DNA from: an uncultured bacterium
GTDB lineage: Bacteria; Bacillota_I; Bacilli_A; RFN20; CAG-826
DNA: 52,546 nucleotides
Assembly (NCBI GenBank): GCA_949293255.1
Contig: CASFCL010000007.1
Coordinates: 1-52,546, forward strand
Direction: 5' to 3'
Positions 8,213 through 17,154 of the stretch are shown one piece after another (positions within the stretch are counted from its first letter, which is position 1; each line of letters begins with the position of its first letter). The translations under genes and the position numbers were made by a program. The notes under the pieces are model-generated. The model was not told the origin of the DNA and made no database searches. It was given only the letters and a program-made list of their open reading frames with translations.

Positions 8213-9994
8213 TTATTTTTCTGATAAATCAGGATATCTTTCTCTATGAGCATTATATTTAGTATGAAGTAATTTATGAGCTTTTTCACTTCCATATTCA
8301 ACTAAATAATCTTTATATAAAGTGATGATATCAGGATTTAAATGAGATCTACGGATCTTTCTACCTCTATCTTCTTCATATAAAACATTAGCTCTTTTTT
8401 GGATGTAGGTATCTTGAATATTATCATCTTCATTTGGTAAGAAGAGTGGGAAAACATATGGTTGTCCACCACCATTGATACATCCACCAGGACATCCCAT
8501 GACTTCAACAAAATCATATTTACAAGTGCCAGCTTTAATTTGCTCTAAGATGACTTTAGCATTTTTCATACCGCTGCACATTGCAAAATTATATGTTTGT
8601 CCACTAATTTTTAAACTTGCTTCTTTAATTCCTTCAAGTCCTCTACATGGAGTAAATTCAATTGGTTCAAGTTCTTGGTTAGTTAAAATATGATAAGCAG
8701 TTCTAATTGCTGCTTCCATAACTCCACCAGTGACACCAAAGATAACACCAGCACCACTATAATCACCAATTAAATCATTATCGAATTCTTCATCTGGTAA
8801 TTTCTTCCACATGATACCACTTCTTTTAATGATTTGAGCAAGTTCACGTGTGGTTAAAACTACATCGACATCTTGAATTCCGTCGACACTATTTTCTTTT
8901 CTATCTTTTTCATATTTTTTAGCAGTACATGGCATAACTGATACGACGCAAATTTGTGATCTATCAATTCCATGTTTTTCTGCATAGTATGATTTTATGA
9001 TAGCACCAACCATTTCATGTGGTGATTTACAACTTGAAAGATGAGGTAATAATTCAGGATAGTAATATTCAATATAGTTGATCCATCCTGGTGAGCAAGA
9101 TGTAATCATTGGACCTGGTCTATGAGAGATAATTCTTTGTACAAATTCGTTTGCTTCTTCAGTAATTGTTAAATCTGCACCAAAGTTTGTATCAAAAACT
9201 CTATAAAAGCCTAATCTATGCAAAGCAGCGACCATTTTTCTGGTAACTGCAGTACCAATTTTTTCACCAAATTCTTCTCCAAGAGCTGCTCTTACAGCTG
9301 GAGCAGTTTGAACGATAACATATTTTCCTTCTTGGAAAGCTTTATCAAGTTTATCAATTTCGCTATGTTCCATTAATGCACCAGTTGGGCAAACAAGTGT
9401 ACATTGACCACATTGAATACATGGAACATTTGCAAAACTTCTATTTTCAGATGGTCCAACAAAGGTGTTGAAACCTCTCTTTTCAAATCCTAAAATGCCA
9501 ATTCCTTGGGCATTTTTACATGCTTCAATACATCTTCCGCATAAAATACATTTTGATGTATCTCTTACAATTGATGGAGCAACTTCATCATAAGTTGTTT
9601 TAGTTTTTTCTCCAACATATTGTTCTGGTCTAGCACCAACTCTTTTAGCAACTTCTAAAAGTTCGCATTGACCATTTTTTCTACAAGCTTGACAGTTATA
9701 GTAATGATTAGAAAGAAGAAGCTCCACTGATGTTCTTCTAGCAACTACTGCTTTTGGATCAGAAATTGAGATTCTAATTCCTTCTCTGATTGGATAAGCA
9801 CAGCTAGGAACAAGTCTTCTTTCACCTTCAACTTTAACTAAACAGACTCTACAACTTGCAACGCTACATTCGCCTTTTTTCCAAGTACATAAATTTGGAA
9901 TGTTATATCCACAAATTTTTGCAGCTTCTAATATTGTTAAGCCTTCTTCAACAACATAAGCTTTATTATCAATAAATATTTGTATTTTAGCCAT
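8213..9994 (-). CDS. hydA: [FeFe] hydrogenase catalytic subunit, NAD-linked bifurcating type
   Basis: A 593-residue group A hydrogenase that reduces protons to H2 (or the reverse). It begins with a plant-type [2Fe-2S] domain (C36, C43/C48/C51, C65), the His-Cys cluster region (H97 to C110, CQACRKNGQC), and two [4Fe-4S] clusters (CILCGRC from C149 and CIQCGQC from C192). The H-cluster domain shows all three signatures: TSCSPGW (C300), MPCTAKKYE (C356) and EVMGCPGGCINGGG near 495-505. A C-terminal small-subunit domain follows. It is the last gene of hydC-hydB-hydA, 5 bp after hydB. With those partners it should couple NADH and reduced ferredoxin oxidation to H2 release during fermentation. Maturases HydEFG are not in the window. 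Confidence 0.95.
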   Translation of the reverse strand: MAKIQIFIDNKAYVVEEGLTILEAAKICGYNIPNLCTWKKGECSVASCRVCLVKVEGERRLVPSCAYPIREGIRISISDPKAVVARRTSVELLLSNHYYNCQACRKNGQCELLEVAKRVGARPEQYVGEKTKTTYDEVAPSIVRDTSKCILCGRCIEACKNAQGIGILGFEKRGFNTFVGPSENRSFANVPCIQCGQCTLVCPTGALMEHSEIDKLDKAFQEGKYVIVQTAPAVRAALGEEFGEKIGTAVTRKMVAALHRLGFYRVFDTNFGADLTITEEANEFVQRIISHRPGPMITSCSPGWINYIEYYYPELLPHLSSCKSPHEMVGAIIKSYYAEKHGIDRSQICVVSVMPCTAKKYEKDRKENSVDGIQDVDVVLTTRELAQIIKRSGIMWKKLPDEEFDNDLIGDYSGAGVIFGVTGGVMEAAIRTAYHILTNQELEPIEFTPCRGLEGIKEASLKISGQTYNFAMCSGMKNAKVILEQIKAGTCKYDFVEVMGCPGGCINGGGQPYVFPLFLPNEDDNIQDTYIQKRANVLYEEDRGRKIRRSHLNPDIITLYKDYLVEYGSEKAHKLLHTKYNAHRERYPDLSEK

Positions 9995-9999
9995 AATAA

Positions 10000-11886
10000 T
10001 TACCTCTTAGATATTGCTCCAAATTTACATGCTGAAATACATGTTCCACATTTGATACATTTTGAGTTATCAATAACGTATGGTTCTTTACCAACAACGC
10101 CAGTAATTGCATTAACTGGACAATTTCTTGCACATAAACTACATTTTTTACATTTATTTGGATCGATAACAAATGAAATTAAGTTCTTACAGACACCGGC
10201 ATCACATTTTTTATCTTCGACGTGTCTAAGATAGACATCTTTAAATTTAGTTAATGTAGATAAAACTGGGTTTGGAGCAGTTTGACCTAATCCACAAAGC
10301 GAACCAACACTAATTGATTCAGATAATGTTTTAAGTTTCTCTAAATCTTCTAAAGTTGCTTTTCCATCAGTTACTTTGGTTAAAATTTCAAGTAAACGTT
10401 TGGTTCCAATTCTACATTGTGAACATTTACCACAACTTTCATCACAAATAAATTCAAGATAGAACTTAGCAACGTCAACCATACAGTTATCTTCATCCAT
10501 AACGATGGCACCGCCACTTCCCATCATTGAACCTCTTTCAATTAAGTTATCAAAATCGATAGGAGTATCAAGTTCATTAAGAGTTAAACAACCTCCACTT
10601 GGACCACCGGTTTGAATAGCTTGGAATCTCTTATCGTTAGGAATTCCTCCACCGATATCAAAGACTAATTCTCTTAAAGTTGTACCCATTGGAACTTCGA
10701 CAAGTCCAACGTTTTTAACTTTACCTCCAAGAGCAAAAACCTTAGTTCCTTTACTCTTTTCAGTACCAATTTTTGCAAACTCTTTTGCTCCAATTCTAAT
10801 AATATATGGGACATTAGCAAGGGTTTCGACGTTATTTATGATAGTTGGCTTACCCCATAAACCTTTGACAGCCGGAAAAGGTGGACGAGGTCTTGGCATA
10901 CCTCTTTTACCTTCAATTGAGTTAAGTAAAGCAGTTTCTTCACCACAAACAAATGCACCAGCACCAAGTCTAACATGAACTTTAAATGAGAAGCCACTTC
11001 CTAAAATATTGTCACCAAGTAATCCAATTTCTTCTAATTCTTTAATAGCAATTTGAAGTCTTCTAACAGCAACTGGATATTCAGCTCTAACATAGAAATA
11101 ACCATCTTTTGCTCCAATTGCATATCCAGCAATCATCATACCTTCGATAACGCTAACTGGATTACCTTCTAAAATTGAACGGTCCATGAAAGCACCTGGA
11201 TCGCCTTCATCACCATTACATACAACATATTTTGTATCATTTACTTGATCGTGAGCGAATTGCCATTTTCTTCCAGTTGGGAAGCCTCCGCCTCCTCTTC
11301 CTCTAAGACCACTATCTAAAATTTCTTTGATAACTTCTTGAGGGTCCATTGTGAAAACTTTAATTAAGGCTTTAAATGCATCATAACCTAAAGCTTCATC
11401 TAAAACTTCTGGGTTGATTGTTCCACAACCATGAAGAGCAATTCTTAATTGCTTTTTATAGAAATTAATATCATCTTGTCTAACAACTTTTTTATGTGTA
11501 TTTGGATCTTCATAAAGTAATTCTTCAATGATTTTTCCATTTAAAATATCTTCTTCAATGATTCTTTCACAATCACTTGGTTTAACTGCGTGATATAAAG
11601 TATCTTCTGGGAAGATTTTGACAAATGGACCTTGTGAACAAAATCCAAAACATCCAACGACATTACAAGTAACTTTGTCTTCAAGATGTCTTTCTTTAAT
11701 AATCTTATTAAAATTATCAATAATTTGTTGAGAATCACTACTTAAACAGCCAGTTCCACCGCAAACAACGATGTGTCTTTTGCCATCTTTTCCATCAAAC
11801 TTAGCCTTTAAGCAATCTTCACAATGGCTAATTTTTTTCTTAGCTTCTTCAACAGTTTTAATCTTTTTTACTACTTCTTTAGCCAT
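10000..11886 (-). CDS. hydB: NAD-reducing hydrogenase flavoprotein subunit (NuoF-like)
   Basis: A 628-residue flavoprotein subunit of the bifurcating hydrogenase. A thioredoxin-like [2Fe-2S] domain at the N-terminus (CGGTGC near 42-47, NVVGCFGFC near 76-84) is followed by the NuoF core, with the FMN/NADH-binding glycine-rich loop GLRGRGGGGFPTGRKW near 194-209 and the [4Fe-4S] ligands ESCGKCSQCRIG. A two-cluster ferredoxin domain closes the protein (CKKCSLCARNCP and CIKCGTCISACKFGA). It accepts electrons from NADH and is the likely site of flavin-based bifurcation. The spacing is 3 bp from hydC and 5 bp to hydA. Confidence 0.95.
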   Translation of the reverse strand: MAKEVVKKIKTVEEAKKKISHCEDCLKAKFDGKDGKRHIVVCGGTGCLSSDSQQIIDNFNKIIKERHLEDKVTCNVVGCFGFCSQGPFVKIFPEDTLYHAVKPSDCERIIEEDILNGKIIEELLYEDPNTHKKVVRQDDINFYKKQLRIALHGCGTINPEVLDEALGYDAFKALIKVFTMDPQEVIKEILDSGLRGRGGGGFPTGRKWQFAHDQVNDTKYVVCNGDEGDPGAFMDRSILEGNPVSVIEGMMIAGYAIGAKDGYFYVRAEYPVAVRRLQIAIKELEEIGLLGDNILGSGFSFKVHVRLGAGAFVCGEETALLNSIEGKRGMPRPRPPFPAVKGLWGKPTIINNVETLANVPYIIRIGAKEFAKIGTEKSKGTKVFALGGKVKNVGLVEVPMGTTLRELVFDIGGGIPNDKRFQAIQTGGPSGGCLTLNELDTPIDFDNLIERGSMMGSGGAIVMDEDNCMVDVAKFYLEFICDESCGKCSQCRIGTKRLLEILTKVTDGKATLEDLEKLKTLSESISVGSLCGLGQTAPNPVLSTLTKFKDVYLRHVEDKKCDAGVCKNLISFVIDPNKCKKCSLCARNCPVNAITGVVGKEPYVIDNSKCIKCGTCISACKFGAISKR

Positions 11887-11889
11887 AAA

Positions 11890-12372
11890 TTACTCCATTT
11901 CTTTATTTCTATATTCATTAATGATGCCTGCAACATCAGCAAGTTTAACTTTTGGATAAACTTTACCATTAATTGTAATAGCAGGAGCAATACCACAAGC
12001 TCCAATACAACGTAAACCATCTAAAGTAAATAAGCCATCTTCAGTAGTTTGACCTTGTTTAATTTTTAAAAGTTCGCCAAATTTATCTAAAACATTTTGG
12101 CCACCTTTAACATAACAAGCTGTTCCAATACAAACTCCGATAACATATCTTCCTTTTGGAGTTAAAGAGAAAAATGAATAGAACGTGACAACTCCGTAGA
12201 TATCACTTACAGGTATATTAAGTTGATCACTAATTATTTCTTGAACTTCTAATGGAATATACCCATATTCTTTTTGTACATCACTTAAAACAAGCATTAA
12301 TGGACTTGGTTCATCCTTATACCTGTTACAAATAGACTTAATCATGTCTACTGCTTCTTTTCTTAATCGCAT
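11890..12372 (-). CDS. hydC: hydrogenase small [2Fe-2S] subunit (NuoE-like)
   Basis: A 160-residue NuoE/24-kDa type thioredoxin-fold subunit and first gene of the hydrogenase operon. The four cluster ligands appear as CIGTACYVKGG and CIGACGIAP, the C-x4-C...C-x3-C pattern. The upstream helical part contains PLMLVLSDVQKEYGYIP and a VVTFYSFF stretch typical of the family. A GAGGT site precedes the ATG by about 7 nt. It passes electrons between the HydB flavin and the iron-sulphur network. Confidence 0.93.
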   Translation of the reverse strand: MRLRKEAVDMIKSICNRYKDEPSPLMLVLSDVQKEYGYIPLEVQEIISDQLNIPVSDIYGVVTFYSFFSLTPKGRYVIGVCIGTACYVKGGQNVLDKFGELLKIKQGQTTEDGLFTLDGLRCIGACGIAPAITINGKVYPKVKLADVAGIINEYRNKEME

Positions 12373-12402
12373 AAAAAATACCTCAAAAACATTAAGTAAT
12401 TT

Positions 12403-12439
12403 ATTTTAACACAAAAAATAATCGTTAGTTATAACTAAC
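12403..12439 (-). promoter_or_regulatory. hydrogenase operon promoter with 16-bp palindromic operator candidate
   Basis: A TAAAAT -10 candidate (12408-12403) lies about 30 bp before hydC. A perfect palindrome GTTAGTTATAACTAAC (12424-12439) covers the position where the -35 should be. Such an overlap is typical of repressor operators. No -35 consensus is evident, which would fit dependence on an activator. The regulator is not identified; the site does not match the Rex consensus. Confidence 0.45.
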
Positions 12440-12465
12440 TTTTCGTGTTTTAAATTTAAAAATAT

Positions 12466-12516
12466 TCGATTTTATCGATATTTTTTTATTTTCAATTTTT
12501 TCGATGTTATCGATCA
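12466..12516. repeat. two copies of a TCGATNTTATCGAT motif upstream of the hydrogenase operon
   Basis: TCGATTTTATCGATAT (12466-12481) and TCGATGTTATCGATCA (12501-12516) are spaced 35 bp apart. The first is identical over 16 bp to 22347-22362 upstream of typA. Both have near-dyad TCGAT/ATCGA arms, suggesting a protein-binding site. Confidence 0.4.
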
Positions 12517-12548
12517 AATTTCATATTTTTCTAAAAGATAAAATCGAA

Positions 12549-12575
12549 ATAAAAAGTACCGCTATTTGCGGTACT
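12549..12575 (-). terminator. terminator of tRNA-Leu
   Basis: The stem AGTACCGC/GCGGTACT with a short loop is followed on the minus strand by a T-run, directly downstream of the tRNA 3' end. Confidence 0.85.
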
Positions 12576-12588
12576 AAAATTTTTATCT

Positions 12589-12672
12589 TGGTGCAGGAGA
12601 AGGGGCTCGAACCCTCACGCCAGAAGCACAAGATTCTAAGTCTTGCGTGTATACCAATTTCACCACTCCTGC
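12589..12672 (-). tRNA. tRNA-Leu (anticodon TAG)
   Basis: A class II tRNA with acceptor GCAGGAG/CTCCTGC, anticodon loop CTTAGAA, a long variable arm, T-loop TTCGAGC and encoded CCA. Its promoter is TTTAAA (12710-12705), a 17-nt spacer and TATAAT (12687-12682), 9 nt upstream. Confidence 0.95.
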
Positions 12673-12784
12673 GTGCTAAATATTATATCTATTTTTTAGT
12701 TTTCTTTAAAGATTTTTCATCTTAATAGAAACTTAATAAAATAAACAAATAGGGTATCAATTGTAAGATATTGAACAAATGGGG

Positions 12785-12819
12785 TTTACTTGTTGATTGT
12801 TAAAGTATATACTTTAACA
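12785..12819 (+). promoter_or_regulatory. promoter with 22-bp palindrome before the large secreted protein
   Basis: TTTACT (12785-12790), a 17-nt spacer and TATACT (12808-12813) form a good promoter. A perfect palindrome spans 12798-12819 (arms TGTTAAAGTAT/ATACTTTAACA) and covers the -10, a classic repressor-operator arrangement. Confidence 0.55.
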
Positions 12820-12843
12820 CGGTAATACAAGGAGAAAGGAACT

Positions 12844-15800
12844 ATGAAACTTAAAAGAACACAGCTTGCTTCTGCTTTAGTTGGTTTATTTACAGTTTTT
12901 TCATTTGCAATTACTGTTCCTTTTATGTTAGGAAATGCTCCTGTTGATGATGACATTCTAACTCCTGGATTAGATGAAGAGGAAAATAAGTTAACTCCTG
13001 AACAACAAAAAGTTCAAGATATTAAAGATAACTTATTTGCTAACCTTTCAAAATCTAATTTAGCACTTAAAAACATGGTTTTAGATGTCAATCATTTAGG
13101 AAATGAAAATAGTGAGCTTCTTTTAACATTTAATGGTGCTTTAGATTATTTAGCATTCATGGATTCTTATCAAACAAACACTGTCGAAGATGATATGCCT
13201 GCTAAATTTGATGGTAATGTAAATGTAAGATTTTTAGACAACTCAGTAGATGCAAAGTATCCTGTAAAACTTAATGAATCGTTAGATATTTATTCAAGAG
13301 GTACAGGAAAACTCTACATTACCTGGAACAACACAAACTATTCTGTCTCAGGTAAAGTAATTAATGACGTTTTTGAATTTTTACCCGTAGTTTACGCGGA
13401 TTTTGATCAAATTGAAGAGATTTTAAATGAGGTTAAAAACATCGATATCATCACAATGTTACCAATGATCATCAATGTTTTAGGTAGTTTTTCACCAGAA
13501 TCTGATTTAAATCAAACACCTGTAAATGGACTTTATTCATTTACTTTAACTGTTCCAAATTCACTTTTAGAATCAGTTGGAGCAAGTCTTGGTCAAGATA
13601 TTGTTGTCACACTTAAATGTGATGAAAACGGGTTATTAAAATATATTGGATTAAATACCATCAATATTTCAGGTGTTGAAATTAGCTTAACTTCTGATTG
13701 CGATATGTCTTTAGAAGAAGGCTTCACCAGCGAAATTGATGAAACTATTTATAATAATGATTTAGATTGTACAACCAACATGTTAACTACAATCGGATCA
13801 TTAATTGACGAACAAAAATTTGCTACAAACTTCTCATTATCTTTAAGTGAATATAAAGGTGATGTTTTAAGTGCAAATCATGAATTCGCTGGTTCAATGA
13901 AAGGTGATATTTCAAGTGAATCTTCATTTACAAAAGGTGCAATTTATGATGTAGCAATCACTCCATCTGAATCTTTATCAAGCTCAGTCCATCTTCAATA
14001 TAAAGATGAAGTTACATATATTAACTTCAATGATGATATAAAGGGTAAAATTGAAAACACCACTTTCACTGATATTTTTGCGCTTTTAGCAAGTGAAACT
14101 GATAATTCGGATTTAGAAAGTTCAACTTCAGGAGTAAATGAAGTTTTATCACAAGCTCCACTTTATGAAATCATCGATGGAAATTGGGGATTATATAAAG
14201 AATATATAAAATCATTAACAATTGAAGACGAAGTTATGAATTTAACAGTTGATGCTTCATTATTTACTCTTCCAAAATACGATTTCAATATCTTTATTGA
14301 TTTAAGTAATGGAAAACTTAATGGTTTAGAAATTGCTAATCTTCCATTTTTAGAAACAACTAAAACTGATGGATATACTTATGTCGATAAAGTTTCACTT
14401 AAATTAGATTTATGTGATTATACTCCTACCACAATTGAAACAAGTGAATATGCCACAATGAAAATGGCTACTCCATTATTTAAAACAATTGCTGATGTAA
14501 TTAAGAATAAACAAATTGCTCTTGATTACGATATTCAATTAAATAATGTCGGAGCAACTTCATATGGATTCACAGGTTCAATTTATGCAGATTTTGCTAA
14601 TGTAATGAACCTTACAAGTGCTGATTTCAATGATCCAGCTTTAATGTTAAAGGAAAAAGATTTAGGAGATTACTCCTTATCAATGAATACTACAATTAAT
14701 AGTATCACTCATAACATCAAAGCCAACTTCCAAGATAATGGATTATACTTAGACTATTATGGATTGACTGAAAATCATGCTAGAACAAGATTCTATATGA
14801 CCAATCAATCACTTGGAAATATCTTTGATTTTGCAACTGGTTTAATCGATAGCAATACTTCTACTACTAGAGAAAGTAGTGACCCATACGAAGAAACTAA
14901 CGATTTATTAACTTCATTACTCGATTTTACAAACGGTGATATTTGGAACATATTAAAAGCAGATACAATTCCAAATATTACACAATATATTGACGTTTCT
15001 AATTCAGGTAATAATGACGCACTTGTTGTTAACGTAGATTCTAAAGCCTTCGATCAAGACTTTGGTGTCATCACCTTAATACTTGGTAAGAATTCTCAAG
15101 AACTCTCCAATATTACCGCTAGCGTTACAACAGATAATCAAGTTTACACAATAAATCTTAACTTTAAAGCTTATGATAATTCCTTCTTATTTGCTCAAGA
15201 AGATATCGATAACTACTTTAAAAATATGGATGGAACTGTTGATTCAATCGTTAATTTAATTAATGGAATGAATCAAGGAATCGCCATTCAAGGTGCTTCA
15301 TATAATGCTAACTCTCAAGAGTCCAAAGGGACTCTTGAGGGTCTTTTAAACTTATCACTTAATGGATTTGATTCAGCAACTGATGGAGTAATCACTTCTA
15401 CTACAACTTCAACAAATGAAACTAGAAAATACGAATTTCAAATTGATGATACTGGTGCTTTAAATATTGAATATAACGATTTAATTAGAGCTCAATCAAC
15501 AATGACTTCAATCGAAGAATCTTTAAAAGAGGTATCAAATATAACAGAAGATAATCTTTTATATATTTATATTGAAAAAATATTACCTGTTTTAAACATT
15601 CTTACAGGATCAACTTCTTCATCTAATTCAATTAGCGTTAATATGAATAATATTTTTAATGCTTTATACGATTTAGATAGTTCAATTTATTTTGAAGTAG
15701 TTAATCCTTTTGAAATTATGATTAATTTAGATATAAATAAAGTTTTAAGTGCTTTGATGGGTTCAACTTACACTTCTAGCAACTTCATGACTTTAAAATT

Positions 15801-16896
15801 AAATTTTGATTCTTCAAAAACAATTAATAATTTAACTCCTTATTTAGAAGTTACTATTGAAGATTTAGTAATGTCAGGAACAAGATATGATTTTAATGTT
15901 TGCTTAGTTGATTTAACAAATGAAGCAAATTTCTCTACTGGCGTTTCTTTTGCTAGCGATGTTGGAATTATTGATTTAGTTGATTTACCAATTTTAGTAA
16001 AAATGGGTATCCAAACAACTAAAAGAGATGCCTATCATATTAGTGGTACATTAAACATGGAAACAACCGGAATTGTTTCTTGGTTTATAAGTGCAAATTG
16101 CTCTGCAACAGTTAATGTTTACATCGCTTTAGAAGATTCAGTTAATGATTCAGGACTTTTTGATGTCAAATGCTACATTAATTTAGATGCTTACTCAAAT
16201 GACAGCACAAATTTTTGGTCTACTCAAAATACCAGAGACCATATTATTACTGAATTTTATGTTTATAAAATGGATGCTTATATTAAAAGAACTTATGACC
16301 CTCAAATTAGAAAAAGATCCACTGCTTTCCATAGTTGGGGTAGTTGGTCAACAAATGGAAGTATCACTTATGAATACCATAAAGCAGATGCTGCTTCAAT
16401 GGGATCAAATGTAATGTTTTATATCTTCGAATATGCTTTAATGCAAAGTGATGTTTATGAACAAATTAGCAGCTTAATAAGTTCGGATTCTTCTAATTCA
16501 TCATCTTCAATTGATACAGTTTTAGATATGATTGACCATTTTGGTCATAACACATCAGATCAAAATAATCCGTATTGGTATTTACAACTTGATGTATATG
16601 GAATTATGTATGTTTATTGTGATATTTACTATAACGCTTCTACCTACGATCTTCATAGAGTTCATGTTTACACAGATTTTGATATTGTAATTGCTAGTGT
16701 CTCTCTTGATTTAGATGCTTATAATAATTACATTTCTGGTTCTTCGGATATTCAACCTCAAATCGATCAATATGATACATTTATTTCTAACTTCTTATCT
16801 CATGAAGCTACCTCAAATTTAGGTTGGACAACAGACCCTGCAAATCAAAGATCTGATAGTTCATATTTCTACTCTTCTACATCATCAATTTTCTAA
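12844..16896 (+). CDS. very large secreted repeat protein, unknown function
   Basis: A 1350-residue protein with an N-terminal signal or anchor segment (residues 9-30, ALVGLFTVFSFAITVPFMLG). There is no LPXTG, no lipobox Cys and no C-terminal membrane segment. The body is Asn/Ser/Asp/Thr-rich and beta-strand-like. It appears to contain four diverged units of about 230-250 residues, starting near 65, 313, 547 and 799. Each opens with an amphipathic helix followed by strands with a shared FxGxxxxxF-type pattern (for example YGFTGSIYADF). The last part (about 1010-1350) is Trp/Tyr/His-rich and different. LolA/LppX-like beta folds are a guess. A strong AAGGAGAAAGGA site precedes the ATG. It is monocistronic, with a terminator at 16942. 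I cannot assign a function. Confidence 0.7.
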   Translation: MKLKRTQLASALVGLFTVFSFAITVPFMLGNAPVDDDILTPGLDEEENKLTPEQQKVQDIKDNLFANLSKSNLALKNMVLDVNHLGNENSELLLTFNGALDYLAFMDSYQTNTVEDDMPAKFDGNVNVRFLDNSVDAKYPVKLNESLDIYSRGTGKLYITWNNTNYSVSGKVINDVFEFLPVVYADFDQIEEILNEVKNIDIITMLPMIINVLGSFSPESDLNQTPVNGLYSFTLTVPNSLLESVGASLGQDIVVTLKCDENGLLKYIGLNTINISGVEISLTSDCDMSLEEGFTSEIDETIYNNDLDCTTNMLTTIGSLIDEQKFATNFSLSLSEYKGDVLSANHEFAGSMKGDISSESSFTKGAIYDVAITPSESLSSSVHLQYKDEVTYINFNDDIKGKIENTTFTDIFALLASETDNSDLESSTSGVNEVLSQAPLYEIIDGNWGLYKEYIKSLTIEDEVMNLTVDASLFTLPKYDFNIFIDLSNGKLNGLEIANLPFLETTKTDGYTYVDKVSLKLDLCDYTPTTIETSEYATMKMATPLFKTIADVIKNKQIALDYDIQLNNVGATSYGFTGSIYADFANVMNLTSADFNDPALMLKEKDLGDYSLSMNTTINSITHNIKANFQDNGLYLDYYGLTENHARTRFYMTNQSLGNIFDFATGLIDSNTSTTRESSDPYEETNDLLTSLLDFTNGDIWNILKADTIPNITQYIDVSNSGNNDALVVNVDSKAFDQDFGVITLILGKNSQELSNITASVTTDNQVYTINLNFKAYDNSFLFAQEDIDNYFKNMDGTVDSIVNLINGMNQGIAIQGASYNANSQESKGTLEGLLNLSLNGFDSATDGVITSTTTSTNETRKYEFQIDDTGALNIEYNDLIRAQSTMTSIEESLKEVSNITEDNLLYIYIEKILPVLNILTGSTSSSNSISVNMNNIFNALYDLDSSIYFEVVNPFEIMINLDINKVLSALMGSTYTSSNFMTLKLNFDSSKTINNLTPYLEVTIEDLVMSGTRYDFNVCLVDLTNEANFSTGVSFASDVGIIDLVDLPILVKMGIQTTKRDAYHISGTLNMETTGIVSWFISANCSATVNVYIALEDSVNDSGLFDVKCYINLDAYSNDSTNFWSTQNTRDHIITEFYVYKMDAYIKRTYDPQIRKRSTAFHSWGSWSTNGSITYEYHKADAASMGSNVMFYIFEYALMQSDVYEQISSLISSDSSNSSSSIDTVLDMIDHFGHNTSDQNNPYWYLQLDVYGIMYVYCDIYYNASTYDLHRVHVYTDFDIVIASVSLDLDAYNNYISGSSDIQPQIDQYDTFISNFLSHEATSNLGWTTDPANQRSDSSYFYSSTSSIF
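15314..15339 (+). repeat. perfect 11-bp hairpin inside the large secreted protein gene
   Basis: CTCAAGAGTCC-AAAG-GGACTCTTGAG lies in frame at codons about 824-832 (NSQESKGTLEG). It is much more stable than anything around it and is not followed by a strong T-run. Confidence 0.5.
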
Positions 16897-16941
16897 TTTT
16901 TAAACTAAAATCGCTGCAAATCTCAAATATTTTTAAAATTT

Positions 16942-16980
16942 AACGGGAAAATGAACATATAAAAGTTTTCCTGTTTTTTT
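16942..16980 (+). terminator. terminator of the large secreted protein gene
   Basis: AACGGGAAAA pairs with TTTTCCTGTT (one G-T wobble) around a 14-nt loop and is followed by seven T residues. Confidence 0.7.
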
Positions 16981-17028
16981 ATTAGATTTAAATAAACTTT
17001 GGTTCAAACGCTTACTCTAATTTTAACA

Positions 17029-17058
17029 TAAAAAAACCGATATCTTTAACGATATCGG
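17029..17058 (-). terminator. terminator of the tRNA-Ile-Val-Thr cluster
   Basis: The stem CCGATATC/GATATCGG with a 6-nt loop runs into TTTTTTT on the minus strand, downstream of tRNA-Thr. Confidence 0.85.
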
Positions 17059-17073
17059 CAATAGTTTTTTAGT

Positions 17074-17149
17074 TGGTGCCTTCTGTCGGAGTCGAACCAA
17101 CGACCTACTGATTACAAATCAGTTGCTCTACCAATTGAGCTAAGAAGGC
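17074..17149 (-). tRNA. tRNA-Thr (anticodon TGT)
   Basis: The cloverleaf has acceptor GCCTTCT/AGAAGGC, anticodon arm ACTGATTTGTAATCAGT, T-loop TTCGACT and encoded CCA. It is the third gene of a three-tRNA transcript. Confidence 0.95.
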
Positions 17150-17154
17150 ACTGT

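Noticed and set aside
6709-8213. An agrD-like peptide or agrB gene for the AgrC-like kinase.
   Set aside because: No small ORF with a suitable ribosome binding site or AgrB-like protein is visible around the pair; the gap 8059-8212 holds only a promoter and a terminator.
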